The notes beneath the pieces are model-generated. The model saw nothing but the letters and a program-made list of their open reading frames with translations, was not told the DNA's origin and ran no database searches. A program made the translations under genes and the position numbers. Of a stretch of 64,000 nt of DNA, positions 34,555-43,788 are shown in pieces (the stretch's first letter is position 1; every line of letters starts with the position of its first letter). The DNA is from Gammaproteobacteria bacterium UBA5078 (GTDB lineage: Bacteria; Pseudomonadota; Gammaproteobacteria; Pseudomonadales; Pseudohongiellaceae). The stretch lies in contig DIAM01000021.1 in NCBI GenBank assembly GCA_002416505.1, positions 305,118 through 369,117 of the forward strand, read 5' to 3'.

Positions 34555-37500
34555 TCAATTCAGTGCTTTTGCCTCGACGATATCCTGCAGACGCGACACC
34601 GATTTCTCGAGCGCGTCCTTCGCTTCCTGGTCACCCGAAACCTTCGAAAGGACAAAGTAGGCTGTGCGGGCGACTTGGCGCCAACGCGGGTTGCTAGGAA
34701 GCTTGTCGATAGAGAGGTAGCGATTCATCGAACGCGTGCGCAGACGGCCATTGTCGATACTCACACTCCAGATTCGACTCTTCTCTGCCAATTCGATGAT
34801 GGACTCGCCAGTGACCTTCTGCCAATAGTAGTGGCAATCCTGCATCAGTTTCACCAAGGCTTCACGGTATTGGGTATCTTCGTCTGCGTCACTCTCTAAG
34901 CTGCCAGAGAGGTTCTGAATGATGCGGTCGACATTCTCCAAGTCCGCGAATAGGTGCTTATGCTTCTGCAGATCCTCTGGCGTGATACGCGCTAGGTATT
35001 CGCTTAAGACTTGAGTTCGCTCGACGTTGCGATTGATCTGATCGATGAGCCTAGGCAATGACTCTTTAAGGGAGTCGTCGTCGCCCTGCTCGAGCGCAGA
35101 CATATCGCGCTGGAACATCAAGAGGTAAAACTCCTGATCTATGCTCAAGGGCAACACACAGACGCGAATCTTGTTCTCTACCCCCGGATCATCGTCAGGC
35201 TGCTTGATAGTGAACCCGTAATAGCTAGGTTCCTCAGCCGAGGAGATGACCGACTCATCGAAAGGAAAGCTCACCACCCCCGAGATACCCTTGCAAATCG
35301 TCTCTAGCCTTGCGGCGAGATTGCTTAATGGCTCACCCTGGAAATCGTCAGCCAACAGGCGCAGCAACTCTTCCGCCGCCTTGTTGATATAGGTAACGCA
35401 ACCGCTCTCATCGATGGACACGAGAGCGTCGCCAGTGACATCTAGCATCTGGGCTAAGCGCGTCTCGCGCTCGCGTAATCTTTTCTCCGTCTCTTGGTAT
35501 TTCTGGAGTTGCCAAGACAGGCGTTGATTCTCCTGCCGCACATCTAACAAATGCAGCATCTCGAACTGTTTGCCCACACGCACCTTCAGCTCTTCCTTGC
35601 TAAATGGCTTGCTAATATAGTCATTTGCCCCGAGGTTAAGACCCTTAACGAGATCCTCGACGCGATTCTTCGCGGTCAAGATGACGATAGGCAACTCATC
35701 CATACTGTACTTCTCACGGATGCGTTGGCATAGCTCGAAGCCAGTCATTATTGGCATCATCAAATCTAGAATCACCAGATCGGGTTTGTGCTGTTGCAGC
35801 ATCATCAAGGCATCGTGGCCACTCAATGCGCTGTCGATATCATAGGTGCCAGAGAGATGCTCTTTTACGATGCGAACGTTTAGGTACTCGTCGTCTACCA
35901 CCAATATACTGCGCCGTTTCCCGGCGAGGGATAGGGGGACGACGTCGTTAGTCGGCACTGTCGGTTCCCCGCGGTTGCGACGATCCACGAGTGGCGCCGG
36001 CGCTTCCGCCGCCGCGATTAGCCTCTGACTAGACTCCTTAGTCAGTTTCTTCTGTGCCGAACTCTTACTCGCGGCAATACGCTCCTTCTCGGTGAGCAAG
36101 GGCAGGTCGAAATAGAAGGTAGATCCTTCGCCGGGATTGCTGCGCAGGATAATCTCGGTGCCATGCAACTCGACTAATTTCTGCGATATAGCCAAACCTA
36201 GGCCAGTACCCCCTTCCTCCCGACTAGCCCCCGAGTCCACTTGGTAGAATCGATTGAAGATGCGCGACTGCTGTTCCTTAGAGATGCCAATGCCCGTGTC
36301 CTTCACTATCACACGCGCATCGATGTCGATGATCTCGATGGAGACTGCGACCCAACCTCGCTGGGTAAACTTGATGGCATTTGAGACTAAATTAAAGAGG
36401 ATCTGCTGCAATCGATCCTCATCGCCAATGACCAATACTGGCTCGGAGGGGAAACTCTCGGCCAACTGAATTGGCTTATCGCCAATGATGGGCCTGCACA
36501 TCTTGTTCACGAGTATGCAAATATTCTTGAGATCTACCGGCTTCTTATGCAGCTCAAGATGTCCATTCTTTATCGCGGAGAAGTCGATCACGTCGTTAAC
36601 GAGATTCGCAAGGCGTTGTCCGCTGATGCGAATCATATTCAAGTTCTCGAGCGCGTCCTCGTCGAGACTCGCACCACTCTTCTCGAGAATGATCTCAGAC
36701 AGCCCTATGATGCCTGTTAGAGGAGTACGCAATTCGTGCGAGACGTTGGCGATAAACTCTTCTTTTACATCGTCGGCTTTCTGCAAGGCCTCAATCTTAA
36801 GCTGATTCGCCTTGAGCATATCGCCCTGTACAAAACTATATTCCTTGATGAGGGAGTTGATGCGATCGCCGAGACCTAGAGTCAAGATAATGACACTAAG
36901 ACCGCTCGCATATTGAATGCTGTGATAGCTAAGCATTGGAGGTAAGTTGACCCCCATGCGCTGCACTAGTTCAACAAACACGCCGATTACCAATACGGAC
37001 CATGCCGCTAAGAAGAACTGCGCAGGGCGATAGCCTTGCTTGGCGACTAGCCAAGTCGCAATGCTAAGCAAAATAATATTGATCGTAGTGATAACGTTCA
37101 TCAAGAGCACTAGGGCGCCGTAGGGGAGGATCAGCGACAGTGCGGCGTAGGCAATGGAGACATATACCGCAATACGTAAGTACTCATCGAGTTTGCGCTG
37201 GTATATTCTTAGTTCGATAAAGGTACGGACGAACATCAAACCCGACGCGCACGTCAAGGCGATGAAAGCATGTATGCTTCGGTTAGCCCAATATGGGCTA
37301 TCCGGCCACAAGTACTGAAAGGACAACCCCTGGAAGGAGAAAGAGAACAACGCACCACTGACTAGGAAAAACACAAAATGCAGATAACTTTGGTCTTTAC
37401 TGGTGTACCAAATAAACGCGCTGTAGAGAGCGACGATACCCATAAGACCGTAGTATAGACCGATCCAGAAATACTCGCGTTGCGACTCTATCTGGAAATC

Positions 37501-38037
37501 CGCAAGGCCAGTCAAATATATTGGCAGTTGAATTGAGCCTTTGCTCTGTATGCGGAAATACAGCGTCTGCGATTGCGAGGCCAAGACAGGGAATCGAAAC
37601 AGCAGGGAGTGGTGCTTCAAGTCGCGATCTTGAAAGGGAAGGGTGTCACCTGCACTCTTTTCTATCCAATTGCCCTGCGCGTCCTGATAGTAGAAGTCCA
37701 ACCGGTCCGTACCAGGGAATTTCATCTTCACCAGCCAGATCTGGTCGCTCGCGAAATTATTCTCTATATCGATCGATGCCCAGAATGCGGAATCACTATA
37801 GCCGAGGGTTGGGAAACCGCGGGTGTCCCACGCCTCTCCTGCGCTGGCCAGCTGCTCGATAGCCTCCTCGCGCGTCCAATTGGCACGCTCATCCTCGATC
37901 ACGACCATGGCGTTGCCTGGTGCAATCTCCCCTAGGCCATCTTCCAATTCGACCGCGGCCATGCTCGCGCTGGGAAACCCAGCCCAAACGACTACTAAAA
38001 GGCAAACAATCCATGCTATTGGGTTCAATCGTGCCAT
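34555..38037 (-). CDS. Hybrid sensor histidine kinase/response regulator with 7TM-DISM sensor
   Basis: A 1160-residue membrane signalling protein. Order: signal peptide (to about 27), an extracellular 7TMR-DISMED2 domain (40-175), a seven-helix 7TM-DISM module (about 190-400), HisKA with the phosphorylated His in IANVSHELRTPLTGI, a HATPase domain (NLVSNAIKFT, DTGIGIS, GTGLGLAISQKL), a receiver domain (VVDDEYLNVRIV, phospho-Asp in LVILDLMMPIMTGFEL, Lys in ISKPFSKEEL), a coiled linker, a PAS domain (LDVTGDALVSIDESG) and about 190 further helical residues. PAS and the extra helices after the receiver are an unusual order. No separate response regulator is adjacent. The output is unknown. Confidence 0.9.
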   Translation of the reverse strand: MARLNPIAWIVCLLVVVWAGFPSASMAAVELEDGLGEIAPGNAMVVIEDERANWTREEAIEQLASAGEAWDTRGFPTLGYSDSAFWASIDIENNFASDQIWLVKMKFPGTDRLDFYYQDAQGNWIEKSAGDTLPFQDRDLKHHSLLFRFPVLASQSQTLYFRIQSKGSIQLPIYLTGLADFQIESQREYFWIGLYYGLMGIVALYSAFIWYTSKDQSYLHFVFFLVSGALFSFSFQGLSFQYLWPDSPYWANRSIHAFIALTCASGLMFVRTFIELRIYQRKLDEYLRIAVYVSIAYAALSLILPYGALVLLMNVITTINIILLSIATWLVAKQGYRPAQFFLAAWSVLVIGVFVELVQRMGVNLPPMLSYHSIQYASGLSVIILTLGLGDRINSLIKEYSFVQGDMLKANQLKIEALQKADDVKEEFIANVSHELRTPLTGIIGLSEIILEKSGASLDEDALENLNMIRISGQRLANLVNDVIDFSAIKNGHLELHKKPVDLKNICILVNKMCRPIIGDKPIQLAESFPSEPVLVIGDEDRLQQILFNLVSNAIKFTQRGWVAVSIEIIDIDARVIVKDTGIGISKEQQSRIFNRFYQVDSGASREEGGTGLGLAISQKLVELHGTEIILRSNPGEGSTFYFDLPLLTEKERIAASKSSAQKKLTKESSQRLIAAAEAPAPLVDRRNRGEPTVPTNDVVPLSLAGKRRSILVVDDEYLNVRIVKEHLSGTYDIDSALSGHDALMMLQQHKPDLVILDLMMPIMTGFELCQRIREKYSMDELPIVILTAKNRVEDLVKGLNLGANDYISKPFSKEELKVRVGKQFEMLHLLDVRQENQRLSWQLQKYQETEKRLRERETRLAQMLDVTGDALVSIDESGCVTYINKAAEELLRLLADDFQGEPLSNLAARLETICKGISGVVSFPFDESVISSAEEPSYYGFTIKQPDDDPGVENKIRVCVLPLSIDQEFYLLMFQRDMSALEQGDDDSLKESLPRLIDQINRNVERTQVLSEYLARITPEDLQKHKHLFADLENVDRIIQNLSGSLESDADEDTQYREALVKLMQDCHYYWQKVTGESIIELAEKSRIWSVSIDNGRLRTRSMNRYLSIDKLPSNPRWRQVARTAYFVLSKVSGDQEAKDALEKSVSRLQDIVEAKALN

Positions 38038-38425
38038 ATTGTTATTTTGCTCGAAGACTGCCGTAGCAGGCAGATTACACAGCGCAAAAAGTTTTAGCTG
38101 CTTGGGAAAAACGGCGCGAAAACGCTAGGTTCATGGGGCGATCATATAGAGTTTGATTTAGTCGTTCAATCATAGTGCATAAGAGCTTGAGAACTTAGGG
38201 TTTTTATCTGCCTTTCTGACAGATATGCGGCACTTTACCCCTATAAATTTTCTGGTGCCACAGAGCCAAAGCGGACATAATCGAGCACACACGCATTATG
38301 CCATTCGGGGCGCTCGTTTAGCTGCATTTAGGCAAGGACTCGACCGCGCGACCTGCACGAGTATAATCTTAGCAAGCACCTACACTCAGCCGCATTACAA
38401 GATCAATAACAAGACGAGGTTAGAT
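38038..38425 (+). other. Intergenic region between the hybrid kinase and CHRD genes
   Basis: 388 bp with no convincing gene. It carries a short inverted repeat TATCTG (38205-38210) / CAGATA (38220-38225) with a 9-nt gap. In-frame upstream starts of the CHRD gene exist but lack ribosome sites and give non-signal-like N-termini. Confidence 0.4.
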
Positions 38426-38875
38426 ATGTTCAATACTGAGTTTCGCACGCTCCGATTCAGCGCCGTTGTGACGTTAGCCCTGCTCATTTTGGGCAGCGGC
38501 AATGCCACAGCGCAGGATATGAATTCCCTCCACGGCCGGCTCTCTCCGATGCCGGTCACCGCGGCGACGGTCAAGACGATCACTGGCCAAGGACAGGTCA
38601 CCGCAAGGCTCAACGGCACTACGCTCACTATCGAGGGCAACTTCGAGGGCATGAACTCCCCCGCGACAATGGCGCATATCCATATGGGGCCGAAGGCTGT
38701 ACCGGGCCCAGTGATCCTACGCCTCGACGTGAGCGCGGGCACTAGCGGTACTATTAGCGGCAACTTGACGCTAAGCCCAGAGCAAGTGCGCGCCCTGCAT
38801 GCCGAGAGCCTCTATGTGCAAATTCACAGCGAATCGAATCCCGAAGGTGAGTTGCGAGGCTGGCTGACTCACTAA
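38426..38875 (+). CDS. Exported CHRD-domain protein
   Basis: A 149-residue protein with a signal peptide (ending near NATAQD) and one CHRD domain: LSPMPVTAA, TTLTIEGNFEGM, MAHIHMGPKAVPGPVILRL and LYVQIHSESNPEGELRGWL. CHRD domains occur in chordin and many bacterial secreted proteins; the conserved His residues may bind metal, but function is unknown. ATG at 38426 chosen for the GAGG upstream and the signal peptide. It lies 56 bp before the PQQ dehydrogenase gene, likely the same transcript. Confidence 0.88.
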   Translation: MFNTEFRTLRFSAVVTLALLILGSGNATAQDMNSLHGRLSPMPVTAATVKTITGQGQVTARLNGTTLTIEGNFEGMNSPATMAHIHMGPKAVPGPVILRLDVSAGTSGTISGNLTLSPEQVRALHAESLYVQIHSESNPEGELRGWLTH

Positions 38876-38931
38876 GCTCGACTCGTATCCGGCAACACCT
38901 AAAATTACAACCGACAACAATAGGTATCACT

Positions 38932-41046
38932 ATGCCCCTTCTCAGACCTTCACTGTCCCGCACCACTGTTCGCAGCGCCATACTCGGCGCGCTACTGGCT
39001 AGCCATGGCGGCCTCACCACAGCACAGGAACCAGGCCCGTTTACTGCGGTGCAAGCGGCAGCCGGCAGCGGCCTCTATCAGAGCACTTGCGCGTCCTGTC
39101 ATGGCGTCGATCTACAAGGGACGCCGACGGCGCCAACGCTCTCCGGCACCGGTTTTATCACTCGTTGGGGCGGTCGTAGTACCGGAGAATTGTTCCGCTA
39201 TATCAAATCCTCTATGCCGCCAGGCTCTAATGCTGCGCTACCAGACGCCACCGTCGGCAATATCGTGGCACAGATACTCTCGAGCAATGGCGCGACCGCA
39301 GGCTCGCAACCCCTGAGCTCCGATAGCGGTGTCCTGATTGCGGCGGCCACCGGCAACAATGCCGCTAGCCCCGCTAGCGCACAGGCACGTACGCCCGTGG
39401 CCACACCCGAAGGTGTCACCATCGCCGGCACCATTGAGAATTTTATTCCACTTACCGATGCGGATATGCGCAATCCCGATCCTTCGGACTGGCTGATGTG
39501 GCGCGGCAATTATCAGGCCCATAGCTATAGCGCCCTCGACCAAGTGAACCAAGGCAACGTGAAAGACCTGAAGTTAGAATGGGTCTGGAATATGTACGAG
39601 GGCGCCTCCGAGCCTGCCCCTATCGTTTACAACGGCGTGATGTTCCTCATCAATACTAGCAACATCATTCAGGCCTTAGACGCGAAGACCGGCGAGCTGA
39701 TATGGGAGCACCATGGCGGCTCAGAGACCCAAGAGGACATGCGCAACATCGCCATCTACGGCGACAAGATTATCCATGCCACCACCGATGCCCGGCTCAT
39801 GGCGCTCGATGCTCGCACCGGCGAGAAAATCTGGGAGACGGTAATCGCGGACAGCAGCAAGGGCTTCTCCAACTCCAGCGGCCCACTCGTCGCAGACGGC
39901 AAGATCATCATGGGTCAGGCAGGTTGTGCGACTTATATCGTCGAGAACTGCTATATGACCGCGCACGACGTCAATACGGGAGAGCGGCTCTGGGAGTTTA
40001 ATACCGTGGCGCACGCCGAGTATCCCGGCGGCGACACCTGGGGCGGCCTAGACAACCTGTATAGGAAAGGAGGCGAGACGTGGATCACGGGCAGCTATGA
40101 CCCAGAGCTCAATCTCACCTATTGGGGCACCGCACAGGCCAAGCCCTGGGTGCCAGTAAGCAGGCATATGTCGATACACGATGCCGGCCTGTACACGAAC
40201 TCGACAATCGCCTTGGATGTAAGCACTGGCCAACTCGCTTGGCACTTCCAACACGTGCCCGGCGAGGCGCTCGACCTCGATGAAGTGTTCGAACGCGTAC
40301 TGGTCGATCGCGACGGACGCAAATTGGTCCTATCCATCGGCAAATACGGAATAATGTGGAAGAACGACCGCGTTACTGGCGAGTTCCTCGGTTTCACGGA
40401 GACCGTCTTCCAGAACTCCTTCACTAACATCGATCCGGTCACGGGTGCAGTGACCTATCGCGATGACATTATCAATGCCCAACTCGACCAGTGGACCTCT
40501 TCCTGCCCCAGTAGTGCTGGCGGCAAGGACTGGCACTCCATGAGCTATCACGAGCCCACCGGCGTGATGGTGGCGCCTCTTAGTCAGACCTGCCTCGAGA
40601 ACGCAGCGCGTGAGGTCGAACTCGTCCCAGGCTCTGGTGGCTTAGCGGCGAGCCGCAAGTTCTTCGAGATGCCGGGCACCGATGGCAACGTGGGAAAACT
40701 CGGCGCATATGACGTCAGTACCATGGAAGAGATATGGAGCTATGAGCAGCGCGCATCCTTCATCACAGGCGTACTCACCACCGGGGGCAACCTCGCCTTC
40801 GCCGGCGACCTCGACCGTCGCTTCCGCGCCTTCGATGTCACTAACGGGGAGATCCTGTGGGAGACACGGCTTGGCACTGCGGTACAGGGTCACCCGCTGT
40901 CCTTTAGCATAGATGGCAAGCAGTATATCGCGGTTACAACTGCGAATGGCGGCACCAGTCCGCGCTCTGTGCCCGCGGTGGTGACGCCCGAGATCGTCTA
41001 TCCGTCGACTGGTAACGCGGTGTATGTGTTCAGCCTAGGAGAGTAG
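38932..41046 (+). CDS. PQQ-dependent dehydrogenase with N-terminal cytochrome c domain (atypical)
   Basis: A 704-residue quinohemoprotein. After a signal peptide, residues about 42-122 form a cytochrome c domain with CASCH (53-57), then a linker and an eight-bladed PQQ propeller (W-motifs such as DAKTGELIWEH, DARTGEKIWET). In most quinohemoprotein alcohol dehydrogenases the cytochrome is C-terminal, so this order is reversed. The vicinal Cys pair beside PQQ is missing, and the usual metal-ligand Asn in WGTGNP is replaced by Gln (WGTAQAKPW). The catalytic region reads ALDLDEV (Asp448, Asp450), an Asp-x-Asp pattern seen in lanthanide-dependent enzymes. Two Cys in GCATYIVENC may form a substitute disulfide. 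Substrate unknown. Confidence 0.85.
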   Translation: MPLLRPSLSRTTVRSAILGALLASHGGLTTAQEPGPFTAVQAAAGSGLYQSTCASCHGVDLQGTPTAPTLSGTGFITRWGGRSTGELFRYIKSSMPPGSNAALPDATVGNIVAQILSSNGATAGSQPLSSDSGVLIAAATGNNAASPASAQARTPVATPEGVTIAGTIENFIPLTDADMRNPDPSDWLMWRGNYQAHSYSALDQVNQGNVKDLKLEWVWNMYEGASEPAPIVYNGVMFLINTSNIIQALDAKTGELIWEHHGGSETQEDMRNIAIYGDKIIHATTDARLMALDARTGEKIWETVIADSSKGFSNSSGPLVADGKIIMGQAGCATYIVENCYMTAHDVNTGERLWEFNTVAHAEYPGGDTWGGLDNLYRKGGETWITGSYDPELNLTYWGTAQAKPWVPVSRHMSIHDAGLYTNSTIALDVSTGQLAWHFQHVPGEALDLDEVFERVLVDRDGRKLVLSIGKYGIMWKNDRVTGEFLGFTETVFQNSFTNIDPVTGAVTYRDDIINAQLDQWTSSCPSSAGGKDWHSMSYHEPTGVMVAPLSQTCLENAAREVELVPGSGGLAASRKFFEMPGTDGNVGKLGAYDVSTMEEIWSYEQRASFITGVLTTGGNLAFAGDLDRRFRAFDVTNGEILWETRLGTAVQGHPLSFSIDGKQYIAVTTANGGTSPRSVPAVVTPEIVYPSTGNAVYVFSLGE

Positions 41047-41052
41047 CAACAT

Positions 41053-41087
41053 AGCTGTAGGAGCTTGCCCCGCAGGCTCCTACAGCT
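41053..41087. repeat. REP-like palindrome after the PQQ dehydrogenase gene
   Basis: A 12-bp inverted repeat AGCTGTAGGAGC / GCTCCTACAGCT surrounds an inner GC/GC hairpin (TTGCCCCGCA). The core GTAGGAGC...GCTCCTAC resembles Pseudomonas REP elements in style. It overlaps the stop codon of the SLC13 permease gene (41080) and lies between two convergent genes, so it may act as a bidirectional terminator. No second copy was found in the window. Confidence 0.6.
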
Positions 41088-42852
41088 CCAATGGCCAGCC
41101 GAGCAACAGGATTGAGACCGTAGAGATCCCCACCACAAGATTCATCGGCAGACCTGCACGCATGAAATCCGAGAAGCGATAGCCCCCGGGACCATAGACC
41201 ATCAGATTGGTCTGATAGCCTAGTGGCGTGGCGAAGCTCGCGGAGGCCGCCATCATCACCGCAAACATGAAGGGCTCTGGATTCAGACCCGCACTCGCCG
41301 TTATAGCCAGCACGATAGGCACCATGATCACTGCCGCCGCATTATTAGTAATGGTCTCAGTCATTAGCGACACCGCCGCATAAGTCAGAATCAGTAACAA
41401 CCAAGGCTGACCACCACTTAGACTCACGATGTTCTGCGCCAATAGCTGTGCAACCCCAGTCTTCTGCAGCGCGGCACCGAGCGCAAAGGATGCGGCGATG
41501 GTAATCAATACTGGCAAATCTAAACTCTTCTCAGCCTGACTCACCGACAAGCAACCCGTCATCAACATTGCCCCGGCGCCGAGCAATGACGCGTTCAACA
41601 TGCTGGTGATGTCGAGCCCCGCGCACGCCACTAGGACCAGCAAAATCAACCAAGACAGTACCGCCTTCTTATGTCGCGGCTGCACCGTGTCTAAGTCGTT
41701 AACGACCAGAAAATCTTTGTTATATTTTTGCCGAGTCACAAACACCGGCCGCGCCTCAAGCAATAAGGTATCGCCAGGCTTGATGATGATATTGCCTAGA
41801 TTACCGGCGATACGCTCCCCATTGCGCGCCACCGCCAATACGATGGCGCCGTAGCGATCGTGAAAGCGCGATCCGCGCACCGTCATGCCGATCGACGAAC
41901 AGGACTGCGACACCACTACCTCCACGAGGCGTCGTTCTGCGCGGTCTTCGGACAAGGGCGTCTTGTCCGGATTGATCGAGGCGACGATTCCGTTAATCCT
42001 CAGCAGATCGGAGATCGCCTCTGTTTCCCCCGCGAACACCAAGCGGTCACCGCCACGCAGAATCTCCTCGGAGGGGACCGCGGTGACGATGCTGTCGCGG
42101 CGATCGATCTCCACCAAATAGACTCGCTCCAAGTTACGCAACCCTGCCTGCTCTACACTCAGGCCGACCAGAGGGCCGAGGGGATCGATCGCGACCTCCA
42201 GTGTGAATTCCCGCATATTCTCGAAGGGCTTGCGCTCGCGCCGATCCGGCAGTAGGCGAGGCAGGAATAACAGCATAAAAGCCACTCCGATCGCCGCCAC
42301 AGGCAGACCGATAGGGGTGATCGCGAAGATGGAGAATCCCTCCCCTCCTGTCAAAGCCTGATATTGACCACTGACGACCAGATTCGTACTGGTCCCGATC
42401 ATGGTCAGACAGCCCCCCATGATGGCGCCGTAGGATAGGGGAATCATCAGCTTCGAGGGAGCGATATTGATGCGACGGGACCAGGCGTTGATAGCAGGGA
42501 TCATCGTGGCGACGACTGGGGTGTTATTGAGAAAACCGCTCAATGGCACGACGGGGATGAATAGGCGCACCATGGCGCCGAACACGCTGCGCGGCCGGCC
42601 TAGGAGTTTATTGACCAACAGATCGATGCCGCCGGAGGAGTGCAGGCCCGCCGCCACGACGAACATCGCCGCGACCGTAATCAAGCCGGCATTGGAGAAA
42701 CCCGCCAACGCCTCGCTAGCGCTGAGCACGCCCGTGACACTGAGGAGCGTCAAGGCCCCCACCAATACGAGATGGGGGCTCAGGCGCGTTAGCATTAACA
42801 GAAGCACTGACCCGAAGGTTACGCCCAAAGACAACCAGCCCTGCCACTCCAT
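41080..42852 (-). CDS. SLC13-family (DASS) permease with two TrkA-C domains
   Basis: A 590-residue inner-membrane transporter with about 11-12 helices in two halves (ARGLSPHLVLVG-like start; NNTPVVATMIPAI; TNLVVSGQYQAL; NNAAAVIMVPIVLA). Two cytoplasmic RCK_C/TrkA_C domains sit between them (LVGLSVEQAGLRNLERVYLV and SCSSIGMTVRGSRF). Members move dicarboxylates, sulfate or other anions with Na+; the substrate cannot be read here. The two TrkA-C domains usually serve as nucleotide or ligand sensors. It starts from an A+T-rich region shared with the end of the azoR-pirin operon. Confidence 0.9.
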   Translation of the reverse strand: MEWQGWLSLGVTFGSVLLLMLTRLSPHLVLVGALTLLSVTGVLSASEALAGFSNAGLITVAAMFVVAAGLHSSGGIDLLVNKLLGRPRSVFGAMVRLFIPVVPLSGFLNNTPVVATMIPAINAWSRRINIAPSKLMIPLSYGAIMGGCLTMIGTSTNLVVSGQYQALTGGEGFSIFAITPIGLPVAAIGVAFMLLFLPRLLPDRRERKPFENMREFTLEVAIDPLGPLVGLSVEQAGLRNLERVYLVEIDRRDSIVTAVPSEEILRGGDRLVFAGETEAISDLLRINGIVASINPDKTPLSEDRAERRLVEVVVSQSCSSIGMTVRGSRFHDRYGAIVLAVARNGERIAGNLGNIIIKPGDTLLLEARPVFVTRQKYNKDFLVVNDLDTVQPRHKKAVLSWLILLVLVACAGLDITSMLNASLLGAGAMLMTGCLSVSQAEKSLDLPVLITIAASFALGAALQKTGVAQLLAQNIVSLSGGQPWLLLILTYAAVSLMTETITNNAAAVIMVPIVLAITASAGLNPEPFMFAVMMAASASFATPLGYQTNLMVYGPGGYRFSDFMRAGLPMNLVVGISTVSILLLGWPLEL

Positions 42853-42901
42853 GATCGTTTCCCGTTGTGATCTAGATGGCAGGCATTATAGGCGAGTCCT
42901 T

Positions 42902-42920
42902 ATATTCTAAAAAAGAATAT
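42902..42920. terminator. AT-rich perfect palindrome between the pirin and SLC13 genes
   Basis: ATATTCT and AGAATAT (7-bp arms) flank a homopolymer loop of five bases. On the minus strand it follows the azoR-pirin operon and precedes the SLC13 start by about 50 bp. It could be a weak terminator or an operator; a second, imperfect AT palindrome lies at about 42933-42953. Confidence 0.35.
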
Positions 42921-42954
42921 ATAGAGATATAGTTATTTCTATTTAGAATAAAAA

Positions 42955-43788
42955 CTAGTGAGTGAGGTTGCCTTCCCGGTAGTCGACCAAGGCCTGCTCA
43001 ATCTCTTCCCGGGTGTTCATCACGAACGGACCATAGCTGACTATCGGCTCGCCGATCGGCTTTCCCGCTATCAGCAATACTCGCGCGGGCCCCCTGCCCT
43101 GCAAGTCTACCGAGCCGGAACGCGACAGCCTAGCCATCCGGGACTTGCCGACCACGGCCTCGCCCACCCCTACCTCGCCCTCATAGACGTAGATAAGGAC
43201 GGTGTTGCCATCGGGCACGTCGAAACGCTCCTTGTAGCGAGTATCCTGAATGTCGATATCCAGATAGATTGGCTCGGTTACCTCTCGTTGCACGCGGCCC
43301 TGCACGCCCGCGAGTGTGCCCGCAATCGCTTTGATGGTGGCCCCCTCGCGCTGCATCACTGGAATCTCTCGCGCCGCGATATCTTGGTAGGACGCCTTCT
43401 GCATCTTGTCTTTAGCGGCCAGGTTCAGCCACAGCTGAAATCCGCGCATATGCCCCTCTTTCTGTTGGGGCATCTCGGAATGAATGATGCCCGAACCGGC
43501 CGTCATCCACTGCACATCGCCGTTCTTCAATTCGCCGACATTGCCCATGTGATCCCTGTGCTGCATATGCCCGTCGAGCATATAGGTCACCGTCTCGAAA
43601 CCGCGATGCGGATGGGATGGGAACCCCCCGATATAGTCGCTGGCATCCTCAGAACCGAACTCGTCCAGCATCAGGAACGGGTCGAAGCGGCTCAGCTCCC
43701 CTCCGCCGAATACCCGCTTCAAGCGCACACCATCGCCATCTGAGCTTGCTCTTGCGACGAGTAATTCTTCGATCTGACGTGTTTTCAT
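42955..43788 (-). CDS. Pirin family protein (second copy)
   Basis: A 277-residue two-domain cupin of the YhaK/pirin type. Metal-site segments are FLMLDEFGSED, FPSHPHRGFETVTYML, HMQHRDHMGNVG and GIIHSEMP. Its start overlaps the azoR stop in an ATGA junction, so the two are co-translated. The association with a quinone/azo reductase suggests a role in aromatic or quinone metabolism, in line with the quercetinase activity known for some pirins. It is only distantly similar to the pirin at 32781-33644. Confidence 0.92.
   Translation of the reverse strand: MKTRQIEELLVARASSDGDGVRLKRVFGGGELSRFDPFLMLDEFGSEDASDYIGGFPSHPHRGFETVTYMLDGHMQHRDHMGNVGELKNGDVQWMTAGSGIIHSEMPQQKEGHMRGFQLWLNLAAKDKMQKASYQDIAAREIPVMQREGATIKAIAGTLAGVQGRVQREVTEPIYLDIDIQDTRYKERFDVPDGNTVLIYVYEGEVGVGEAVVGKSRMARLSRSGSVDLQGRGPARVLLIAGKPIGEPIVSYGPFVMNTREEIEQALVDYREGNLTH

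Noticed and set aside
42958..43743. Plus-strand open frame of 261 codons over the second pirin gene
   Set aside because: The complementary frame encodes clear pirin metal-binding motifs; this one has only low-complexity His/Arg/Leu content.
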